From Thermoprotei archaeon (GTDB lineage: Archaea; Thermoproteota; Thermoprotei_A; Marsarchaeales; UBA168): a DNA stretch of 5,125 nucleotides. Made by a program: the position numbers and the translations under genes. Positions 1 through 4,693 of the stretch are shown here, one piece after another. Location: assembly GCA_011055275.1 (NCBI GenBank), contig DSEZ01000046.1, positions 1 through 5,125 of the forward strand, given 5' to 3'. The notes beneath the pieces were generated by a model that was given only the letters and a program-made list of their open reading frames with translations, was not told where the DNA came from and did no database searches. How positions within the stretch are numbered: the stretch's first letter is position 1; the number at the start of each line of letters is the position of its first letter.

Positions 1-1
1 G

Positions 2-493
2 CAGGGCCTCCTTCAGTTGTACGATGTAAGGGAAGAGCTAGACGATTACGTTGAAAGGGCCATGAAGGAGGCAGCCCCCAACCTGACAGAGCTCGTTGGC
101 GCCGCTCTCGGTGCTAGGCTAATCTCTTTAGCAGGAGGGTTGGATAGGCTTGCGAGGATGCCATCCAGCACCATTCAGGTGTTAGGCGCCGAGAAGGCGC
201 TTTTCCGCGCCATGAAGACGGGCGCGAGGCCGCCAAAGCACGGCGTCATATTTCAATACCCGGCGGTTCATTCAGCCCCCAAGTGGCTCAGGGGAAGGCT
301 TGCAAGGGCAGTAGCTAGTAAGATAGCCATCGCGGCAAGGATTGACGTTTTCGGAGAAGGACGGATTGACCCGGCTATAAAGGCAGACCTTGAAGCTAAG
401 GTGAAGCAGATACTGTCTTCTCCCCCTCGCCCAAGAAAGGAAGGCAGGCCGTTTGGAAGGAAGCATGATAAGGGGAGAAAGCGCCGAAAGTGA
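2..493 (+). CDS. nop5: Nop5 (Nop56/58 family), box C/D RNP core protein, C-terminal part (partial)
   Basis: The reading frame is open at the left window edge, so only the last 163 residues are present; archaeal Nop5 is usually about 400. Nop5 bridges the L7Ae-bound box C/D guide RNA and fibrillarin, placing the methyltransferase over the target ribose. The visible part is the Nop domain. It includes a stretch reading APNLTELVG, the LGARLI helix, the signature GAEKALFRAMKTG, then PPKHGVIFQYP and the helix around ASKIAIAARID. These are the most conserved Nop segments, so the family call is firm. The C terminus (about the last 25 residues) is a basic Lys/Arg-rich tail, common in Nop5 and probably RNA-contacting. 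The N-terminal fibrillarin-binding domain and coiled coil lie outside the window. It ends in TGA 45 bases before the fibrillarin start, in the usual archaeal nop5-flpA order. A TTG at 17 is internal, because homology continues upstream of it. Confidence 0.95.
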   Translation, partial: QGLLQLYDVREELDDYVERAMKEAAPNLTELVGAALGARLISLAGGLDRLARMPSSTIQVLGAEKALFRAMKTGARPPKHGVIFQYPAVHSAPKWLRGRLARAVASKIAIAARIDVFGEGRIDPAIKADLEAKVKQILSSPPRPRKEGRPFGRKHDKGRKRRK

Positions 494-538
494 CCTAGGA
501 TAGAGTTAAGAGGTCTTTCTGCGACCGAGATTCCTGAA

Positions 539-1216
539 ATGCCAGGGATGTACTTTGTTTCATTGGAGGAAGGAGGAAGGACCAGAAAAGAGCTTGCCAC
601 GAGGAACTTAGTTAGGGGTTACAGCGTTTACGGTGAACCCTTGGTCAGGGTAAACGGCGATGAGTATAGGATATGGATCCCGTATCGCAGTAAGCTCGCG
701 GCTTTTATAGTTAAGGGGTTTAGGGGCGACTTCATAAGGCCTGGAAGCAGTATACTTTACCTCGGCGCCGCACAGGGGACTACGGTAAGCCATGTGTCAG
801 ACGTAGTTGGCTTATCTGGTATAATATACGCCATAGAGATCTCGCGTGTGGCTATGAGCGAACTTTTGGGCGTCGCTTCCAGAAAGAAGAACATAGTCCC
901 AATATTAGCGGATGCGAGACGTCCTGAGAGCTACATGGGCAGGGTCCTTCAGGTTGATTACCTTTATTGTGACGTTGCGCAGCCAAATCAGGCCGAGCTA
1001 TTTGTTAACAACGCAAGGTACTTCCTCAAAGAGGGCGGAAAGGGTATGATCGCCATAAAGGCGAGAAGTATTGACGTCGTAGCGGACCCGAGGAGGGTGT
1101 TCGCAAAAGAAAGGGACGTCTTGAAGAAAGGAGGTTTTGAAATAATCGATCAAAGGGAGCTGGAGCCATTCGAAAAAGATCACATGATGATATATGCCGA
1201 GTGGAAGGGAACATGA
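539..1216 (+). CDS. flpA: Fibrillarin, box C/D guide-directed rRNA/tRNA 2'-O-methyltransferase
   Basis: Fibrillarin is the SAM-dependent catalytic subunit of the box C/D RNP and methylates riboses chosen by guide RNAs. The protein has 225 residues, normal for archaea. A short N-terminal domain carries the conserved ATRNLV and VYGEPLV blocks. The Rossmann methyltransferase domain has the SAM-binding motif LYLGAAQGTT (73-82), acidic E100 and DA (125-126). The family tetrad K-D-K-H is visible as K52 (RSKLAA), D145 (CDVAQP), K174 (IKARSID) and H215 (EKDH). It follows nop5, its direct partner, and its stop overlaps the rnhB start as ATGA, which suggests translational coupling. The start is uncertain. 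ATG 539 is the first ATG after the in-frame nop5 stop, a second ATG lies at 548, and neither has a good ribosome binding site. Relatives such as the Sulfolobus protein carry about ten more N-terminal residues, so a non-AUG start upstream is possible. Confidence 0.96.
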   Translation: MPGMYFVSLEEGGRTRKELATRNLVRGYSVYGEPLVRVNGDEYRIWIPYRSKLAAFIVKGFRGDFIRPGSSILYLGAAQGTTVSHVSDVVGLSGIIYAIEISRVAMSELLGVASRKKNIVPILADARRPESYMGRVLQVDYLYCDVAQPNQAELFVNNARYFLKEGGKGMIAIKARSIDVVADPRRVFAKERDVLKKGGFEIIDQRELEPFEKDHMMIYAEWKGT

Positions 1217-1812
1217 GCGAGGTCATTGCGGGTGTAGACGAGGCCGGTAGGGGGCCAGTCATAGGGCCCATGGTGATAGCAGCGGTTGCGGGTGATGAGG
1301 GCGTTCGTGAGGAGCTCGAAAAAATTGGGGTTAAGGACTCAAAAAAGCTGAGTCCCAAAAAAAGGGAAGAGCTTGCCAGTAAGATCGTATTCACTATGCC
1401 CGTGGAGGCGTTTGTTGTGCCGCCCGGTGTTATAGACTCCAATGTGAAGGCAAGCGGAGGAAGCCTGAACGAGCTCGAGGCGTTGTTGATGGCTGAGCTC
1501 ATAAGAACGCTTAAGCCGAGCGAAGCTGTTGTGGACGCGCTGGGCTCTGAGATTAGGTTCGCGCGCAAGGTTTCGGAGTACGCAGGCGGAATACCTGTGC
1601 GGGCAACCCATGATGCGGATTCTTCGTGCCCCTTTGTTTCGGCTGCCTCTATAATAGCCAAGGTTATAAGGGACAACGCGGTTAGCGGTGTCCTGTTCGC
1701 GGGTTCAGGATATCCTTCAGATCGCAAAACCATTGAGTTTTTATTGAGAGTCGGTATGAACCCTAGCTTCGTGAGGAAGAGTTGGAAGCTCAACACGCGG
1801 GCTTTCCGGTAA
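1213..1812 (+). CDS. rnhB: Ribonuclease HII
   Basis: RNase HII cleaves RNA in RNA/DNA hybrids and at ribonucleotides embedded in DNA. The protein has 199 residues from ATG 1213. The four metal-binding acidic residues are visible: D9 and E10 in GVDEAGRG, D108 in VVDALG, and D136 in HDADSSCPFVSAASI. VKDSKKLSP (40-48), ASIIAKVIRD (145-154) and GYPSD are further family blocks. ATG 1213 is chosen over the in-frame GTG at 1201 because the family motif begins seven residues after it and because it forms an ATGA overlap with the fibrillarin stop. The protein ends shortly after the RKSW motif, roughly 10-25 residues sooner than many archaeal homologues (from memory). Its last 31 bases overlap the start of trm1. 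Activity should be intact because all catalytic residues lie well before the end. Its place among RNA-modification genes probably reflects co-expression rather than a shared complex. Confidence 0.96.
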   Translation: MSEVIAGVDEAGRGPVIGPMVIAAVAGDEGVREELEKIGVKDSKKLSPKKREELASKIVFTMPVEAFVVPPGVIDSNVKASGGSLNELEALLMAELIRTLKPSEAVVDALGSEIRFARKVSEYAGGIPVRATHDADSSCPFVSAASIIAKVIRDNAVSGVLFAGSGYPSDRKTIEFLLRVGMNPSFVRKSWKLNTRAFR

Positions 1813-2945
1813 AGTGGGTGAGCGAGGGAGAGGCGAGGCTCCTCGTCCCCGACGTCCACGAGGTCAAGAGAAGCTCTATACCATTTTACAACCCTGTTGC
1901 CTCTTTGAACCGCGACATATCCTTGGCCGTGGCTTCCTTGCTTCATGAGCCTAGAGTTGCCGACGTAATGACTGGCGTGGGAGCGAGGGCCATAAGGTAC
2001 GCTTTGATCGGCGCAAAGGTTGATGCCAACGACCTTTCTCCTTCATCGTTATCCCTTCTTTTGAAATCGGCCCGTGAGAATGGGGTGAGCGAAAACGTAA
2101 TGGTTCAGTCCTCCGACGCTCGGGTTTTCCTCGCGGTCAACAGTTCTCCCAACCATCGCTACGATCTCGTGGACCTCGATCCCTTCGGTTCCCCAGCTCC
2201 TTATATCGATGCGGCGCTGTCCGCGGTGAAGGTAGGAGGCATGCTGGGATTTACTGCCACGGATCTAGCAACCCTTTGCGGAAGGTATCCGCAAGCCGCA
2301 CTTGAAAAGTACGGTTCCTTGACGTTCAGGTCGGAGTTTTGCCATGAGATAGCGGTCAGGGTGCTCATATCGTACGCGTTCAGGAGGGCAAGGGTGCAGG
2401 GTCTTTTCATCGACCCCCTTCTTTCGTTTTATGCGGATCATTACGTGAGGGTATTCGTGAGGGTAAGCATGAATCGCACGGCTGACCCTTCTCTTGCGCT
2501 GGGATACGTGGGTTACCTCTTCAAGAGCAAGGTGAGGAAGTGGGGGAATGATCTCATGGAGCTTTTGGGGCGCTTCAAGGAAGGGAATGGCCTTCCTGAG
2601 GTTGCCGGTCCCCTTTGGCTTGGCGAGCTCTCATCTCCGGATTTCGTGAGAAGGGTTGCTGACGCATTGAAGGCGAGAGAGCGCATGTATCAAAACCCTC
2701 AGAGGGCAATCAAGCTCATACATCTGCTTAGGGATGAATTGGGCCATGCGCCCTTTTACTACACGTTGCCGACGCTTCTCAGGGGAAAAAGTCCCTCTAC
2801 GGAGTCGGTGGTGGGCAGGCTAACGGAAGCAGGGCTTTCTGCTAGCGCCACTCACTTCGACGGTCAAGGAGTTAGATTTGATGCCGGTGACGAAGACCCG
2901 GTGTCGTTGCTTAAAGGGCTCCTGAACCCATCGCAGAGCAGGTAG
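1782..2945 (+). CDS. trm1: tRNA (guanine26-N2)-dimethyltransferase Trm1
   Basis: Trm1 uses two SAM molecules to make N2,N2-dimethylguanosine at position 26 of tRNA. The protein has 387 residues, typical of archaeal Trm1 (about 380). In order: the substrate/cofactor block FYNPVASLNRD (35-45), the SAM motif DVMTGVGARAIRYA (61-74), NDLSP (83-87), SSDARVF (110-116), the catalytic motif DLDPFGSPAPYIDA (131-144), and EFCHEIAVRVLI (185-196). A C-terminal domain ends near THFDGQGVRFDA (357-368). The start is taken as TTG 1782: GAGG at 1773-1776 lies five bases before it, and it is the first start-type codon after an in-frame TAG. GTG 1818 is an alternative that would remove 12 residues. The start lies inside rnhB, implying coupled translation. 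The last 82 bases overlap the convergent methyltransferase gene. The tRNA-Lys in this window has G26 and could be a substrate. Confidence 0.96.
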   Translation: MEAQHAGFPVKWVSEGEARLLVPDVHEVKRSSIPFYNPVASLNRDISLAVASLLHEPRVADVMTGVGARAIRYALIGAKVDANDLSPSSLSLLLKSARENGVSENVMVQSSDARVFLAVNSSPNHRYDLVDLDPFGSPAPYIDAALSAVKVGGMLGFTATDLATLCGRYPQAALEKYGSLTFRSEFCHEIAVRVLISYAFRRARVQGLFIDPLLSFYADHYVRVFVRVSMNRTADPSLALGYVGYLFKSKVRKWGNDLMELLGRFKEGNGLPEVAGPLWLGELSSPDFVRRVADALKARERMYQNPQRAIKLIHLLRDELGHAPFYYTLPTLLRGKSPSTESVVGRLTEAGLSASATHFDGQGVRFDAGDEDPVSLLKGLLNPSQSR

Positions 2946-3487
2946 ATCTCCGAGCTTTCCCTTCTTGAAGCCTTGGGCTTTACGAACTTTATGCTCGAAA
3001 AGCGCCGAGCTATTTCGGGTCTTATCTCGTCAAGTTCCCTTGACTGAAAGACCTTCATGACGAGGGCCCCTCTCTGCCTTAGGGTTTTGTCACACCAATT
3101 CAGGCACGCGTACCATAGTTCCTGTGCCCTAGCCATGTCAACGTCCCTCACGCCCATGAACTTTGGGGCCGCATCGCAGAAAATCCATGAAAAGGGCCCC
3201 ACGGAAGGTACCTGGTCTCTCATGTCCATCTGGATGAAGCGGAAGTTGGGAAGCGTTATGTGGGGATCTACCACGTCCACACCGGTTACGGATCCTTTAG
3301 GCCCCACTAGGTTTGAGAGAATCTGAGACCATCCGCCTGGGGAACAGCCAAGGTCAAGCACAGCATCCCCGTTTCTGGGCCTCTTCGTTCTAAGGATCTC
3401 CTCAAGCTTGAGGGCCGATCTCGACCTATATCCCTCTCTGCGCGCGACCTTATAATACCTATCTTGGGATCCCCGTTTCCAGCTCAC
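2864..3487 (-). CDS. rlmE: RlmE/FtsJ family 2'-O-ribose methyltransferase
   Basis: This SAM-dependent enzyme of the RrmJ/FtsJ family has 207 residues, as usual. Bacterial members methylate U2552 of 23S rRNA and eukaryotic Trm7-type members methylate tRNA; the exact archaeal target here is inferred, with rRNA favoured. The N terminus GYRSRSALKLEEI (19-31) is the RNA-binding family block. VLDLGCSPGGWSQ (43-55) is the SAM motif and VDVVD (70-74) follows. The catalytic K-D-K-E tetrad is visible as K27, D105 (CDAAP), K145 (VMKVF) and E180 (RRESSEIYLL). The start is GTG, overlapping the gar1 stop as GTGA, with a GGGAG site five bases upstream. From residue 181 on, the gene lies antisense to trm1. 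The final beta strand (181-186) is still core sequence, while the last 19 residues form a polar Ser/Pro/Asn tail with no family resemblance that I recognise. It is the last gene of the minus-strand block. Confidence 0.93.
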   Translation of the reverse strand: MSWKRGSQDRYYKVARREGYRSRSALKLEEILRTKRPRNGDAVLDLGCSPGGWSQILSNLVGPKGSVTGVDVVDPHITLPNFRFIQMDMRDQVPSVGPFSWIFCDAAPKFMGVRDVDMARAQELWYACLNWCDKTLRQRGALVMKVFQSRELDEIRPEIARRFSSIKFVKPKASRRESSEIYLLCDGFRSPLSNDTGSSSPASNLTP

Positions 3488-3732
3488 TTTCTCTCCCTTT
3501 TATCTCTGGCCTTTCTGTAGAGGAAGAGTTGGGTTCCCTCTTCAACAACTGCCTTTTGAGGCTTGATAAGAAGGTAAGGAGCTGAAACAGGCCCGAAAAC
3601 GTCAACCACCTCACCTATGAGGTTACCCTTGGAATCCGCGGCTATAAGTTCTCCTCTTACATCGCCTGACGTCGTTGCGACGATGAGGTTTGATGGCGTT
3701 ACGTGTACAACCCTAGCTTTTTTCACGTTCAC
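3484..3732 (-). CDS. gar1: Gar1, H/ACA RNP pseudouridylation subunit
   Basis: Gar1 binds the Cbf5 pseudouridine synthase in the H/ACA RNP and helps load and release the substrate RNA. The protein is small (82 residues or fewer), in line with archaeal Gar1. It is a single beta-barrel, with the family core GEVVDVFGPVSAPYLLIKP at residues 40-58, closely matching the Pyrococcus pattern of VxDVFGPVxxPYxxIKP. It ends in a basic tail (KARDKRERK). The call rests on that motif and on position after SRP19. Two GTG codons compete as start. The outer one (3732) directly abuts a GGTGA site with no spacing. The inner one (3726) lies six bases after the same site and fits translation better, giving 80 residues. 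The gene overlaps the srp19 3' end by 14-20 bases and the next gene by 4, so it is part of a coupled operon. Confidence 0.9.
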   Translation of the reverse strand: MNVKKARVVHVTPSNLIVATTSGDVRGELIAADSKGNLIGEVVDVFGPVSAPYLLIKPQKAVVEEGTQLFLYRKARDKRERK

Positions 3733-4015
3733 TCACCTTTGCTGGTTCTTGCTTTATCTTTCTGAGCTCCTGCCCGATTCTCTTTATGAGGGTTTGCTTC
3801 TTGCCTTCCCACGAGATCTTAACCCTTCCCGTTTCCCATGAGTCCCTAGGATAGCGGGCCTCTTCGGCAGTGGCCGAAAGACCTAGCCTCTTGGCCGCTT
3901 CTAGGAGATCTTGTTGCGTGGGCCTCCTTACGGCAAGATCTGATCTTATCCTTCTGCCGTACCGCCTCGTCTTAGAGGCGTCGAAATAAGCGGTCCAAAT
4001 CCTTATCTCTTTCAA
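3713..4015 (-). CDS. srp19: Signal recognition particle 19 kDa protein SRP19
   Basis: SRP19 binds the tips of helices 6 and 8 of 7S SRP RNA and prepares it for SRP54, so it belongs to the co-translational membrane-targeting machinery in the cytoplasm. At 100 residues it has the archaeal length. Family blocks seen in order are IWTAYFDASKTRRYGRR (about residues 6-22), LAVRRPTQQDLLEAAKRLGL, then YPRDSWETGRVKISW, and a Lys/Arg-rich C-terminal helix. The start is TTG. It is supported by an AAGGTG ribosome binding site five bases upstream that overlaps the S8e stop codon, and by homology beginning three residues later. The gap to S8e is 10 bases and the 3' end overlaps gar1. S8e-SRP19-Gar1 is an order I associate with crenarchaeal and thaumarchaeal genomes. 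Confidence 0.95.
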   Translation of the reverse strand: MKEIRIWTAYFDASKTRRYGRRIRSDLAVRRPTQQDLLEAAKRLGLSATAEEARYPRDSWETGRVKISWEGKKQTLIKRIGQELRKIKQEPAKVSEREKS

Positions 4016-4025
4016 GAAGACACCT

Positions 4026-4427
4026 TCAAGCTGCTTTTGCCTGCTCTACGACCCTTCCGTTTACCACGCCATGTTGTCCGACCCTCGAGGTTATAAGAAC
4101 AAGACCGTTTTCGGTCTTTACGTAACTGCCTTTGGTTATTATGTTGGACCTGGCGTACTCGGCGTGAGATGGAGTTCTTTCTACGGCAATTATCTTTTCT
4201 TTCTTAACCGATTTCGTAGTTGGATCGTACACGTTCACAAATGTGACGTTCTTTGCCCTGACTTTTTTGTTTCCACCTCTTACCCTTTCAACCACGAAGA
4301 GCTCTTTTTCTGCGAGGGCAACGCATGGGTGGAAAGGCCTCTTGAGTTCGTATGCTCTCTTCTTCCTCTGCCTTCCCTTAAGTCCTCCACTTGGCTTTCT
4401 TCTGTCCGGCCCTTGGTAATAGCTCAA
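4026..4427 (-). CDS. rps8e: 30S ribosomal protein S8e
   Basis: S8e is a small-subunit ribosomal protein found in archaea and eukaryotes and absent from bacteria. From TTG 4427 it has 133 residues, the normal archaeal size. The N terminus reads SYYQGPDRRKPSGG (2-15), then the basic RKKRAYELKRP segment, VRGGNKKVR (49-57), and the signature RSNIITKGSYVKTENG (93-108) followed by TSRVGQHGVVNG. The frame stays open back to 4499, but that extension runs into the tRNA gene and lacks homology. TTG 4427 is chosen because relatives start with M-x-x-YQG at exactly this point. There is no clear ribosome binding site. Instead a TATA-like element is centred 25 bases upstream, so the mRNA is probably leaderless and begins at or next to the TTG. 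It heads the operon with srp19, gar1 and rlmE. Confidence 0.95.
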   Translation of the reverse strand: MSYYQGPDRRKPSGGLKGRQRKKRAYELKRPFHPCVALAEKELFVVERVRGGNKKVRAKNVTFVNVYDPTTKSVKKEKIIAVERTPSHAEYARSNIITKGSYVKTENGLVLITSRVGQHGVVNGRVVEQAKAA

Positions 4428-4445
4428 TTCAATAATACATGGCAG

Positions 4446-4460
4446 TGGTAAATAGGTTTT
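4446..4460 (-). promoter_or_regulatory. Putative BRE/TATA element for the S8e operon
   Basis: On the minus strand an A-run (BRE-like) is followed by CCTATTTACC, centred about 25 bases before the S8e TTG. That is the distance expected for an archaeal TATA box driving a leaderless transcript. It lies in the short gap between the tRNA 3' end and S8e, so the operon need not depend on tRNA transcription. The match to a consensus TATA box is only moderate. Confidence 0.5.
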
Positions 4461-4468
4461 TTGAAAAG

Positions 4469-4555
4469 CGGGCTCGGCGGGATTTGAACCCGCGGCCAAC
4501 GGATCTCTTCCGATCGTTAAAAGTCCGGCGCTCTTCCATGCTGAGCTACGAGCCC
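4469..4555 (-). tRNA. tRNA-Lys (anticodon UUU) with a 13-nt intron
   Basis: All four arms can be drawn. The acceptor stem GGGCTCG/CGAGCCC has seven perfect pairs. U8-A9 is followed by the D arm GCTC...GAGC, then G26, an anticodon stem, a 5-nt variable loop, and the T arm GCGGG-TTCAAAT-CCCGC. The discriminator is G73 and CCA is not encoded. The anticodon loop reads C-U-UUU-A-A, giving Lys(UUU). It closes properly only if 13 bases between positions 37 and 38 are removed; the stem is then CCGGA/TCCGT with four pairs and a C27-U43 mismatch at its outer end. The mature RNA has 74 nt before CCA addition. G26 with G10-C25 and C11-G24 pairs is compatible with modification by the Trm1 encoded nearby. 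A TTTT run just after the 3' end (4464-4467) may serve as a terminator. Confidence 0.93.
4505..4517 (-). other. 13-nt tRNA-Lys intron at canonical position 37/38
   Basis: The intron reads ACGATCGGAAGAG. Its GAAG can pair with C32-U33-U34-U35 of the exon (C-G, U-A, U-A, U-G). This forms the 4-bp central helix of a bulge-helix-bulge splicing motif. The 3' bulge is AG plus A38, exactly three bases, with the cut after the second. The 5' side (U36, A37, then the intron) has no outer helix, only a loop, so this is a relaxed bulge-helix-loop form. Shifting the intron by one base gives the same mature RNA because A37 and A38 are identical. Confidence 0.85.
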
Positions 4556-4574
4556 GAGAGAAACTACTAAGTGA

Positions 4575-4594
4575 TAATTAAGTTTATTTTCGGT
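4575..4594 (-). promoter_or_regulatory. Putative BRE/TATA element for tRNA-Lys
   Basis: Read on the minus strand, ACCGAAAATAAACTTAATTA ends 20 bases before the tRNA 5' end. The A-rich BRE-like part and the AT-rich core sit roughly 25-35 bases upstream of the first tRNA base, as archaeal tRNA promoters do. The same AT-rich stretch read on the plus strand (TTTATTTT at 4583-4590) could serve the divergent dehydrogenase gene, giving a shared divergent promoter region. Confidence 0.5.
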
Positions 4595-4627
4595 GAACGC
4601 GCAGGGTAAGAGGGTAATGCGTCCTTG

Positions 4628-4673
4628 GGTGCAGGGTGCCAAAGATGGAGCGCAAAGCGCTTAACTCTGCATC
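4628..4673 (+). repeat. Nested inverted repeat (possible stem-loop or operator) upstream of dehydrogenase gene
   Basis: An inner perfect inverted repeat AGCGC-AAA-GCGCT (4649-4661) is enclosed by a second pairing, GGTGCAG (4628-4634) with CTGCATC (4667-4673). The outer stem has seven pairs including one G-U. Between the stems lie 14 bases on the left and 5 on the right. It ends 20 bases before the ATG of the dehydrogenase. If transcription starts from the AT-rich stretch near 4583-4590, this lies in the mRNA leader. If it starts close to the ATG, the inner palindrome would instead touch a weak BRE/TATA (CAAAGCGCTTAAC) and could be an operator. No known riboswitch class is recognised. Confidence 0.5.
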
Positions 4674-4693
4674 GTATGGAATAGCAAGCGAAG

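Noticed and set aside
268..600. Minus-strand open frame antisense to the nop5 3' end
   Set aside because: It covers conserved Nop-domain coding sequence, has no recognisable motif, and is best explained as a frame shadow.
1291..1352. Possible box C/D guide RNA (GTGATGA followed about 55 bases later by CTGA)
   Set aside because: It lies inside conserved rnhB coding sequence and no convincing internal D'/C' boxes or terminal stem were seen; such short motifs occur by chance.
1026..1946. Long minus-strand open frame of 306 codons antisense to fibrillarin, rnhB and trm1
   Set aside because: It lies opposite three well-supported genes, has a Ser/Leu/Pro/Thr-rich sequence with no recognisable family, and its wobble positions face those of rnhB, which tends to leave antisense frames open by codon bias.
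2940..2980. Transcription terminator after trm1
   Set aside because: No clear T-run or hairpin stands out, and the region is coding sequence of the convergent gene.
4071..4451. Plus-strand open frame of 126 codons antisense to S8e
   Set aside because: It is the shadow of a clear ribosomal protein gene, with no family resemblance and no credible start context.
4428..4499. N-terminal extension of the S8e frame
   Set aside because: It runs into the tRNA-Lys gene and the promoter gap, has no S8e homology, and the family N terminus begins at TTG 4427.
4556..4600. C-box-like GTGATAA near 4571, considered as a small guide RNA
   Set aside because: There is no nearby CTGA D box, and the AT-rich context is better explained as a promoter.
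4601..4637. Direct repeat GCAGGGT at 4601 and 4631
   Set aside because: Two 7-base copies in a G-rich stretch are expected often enough by chance, and no third copy was seen.
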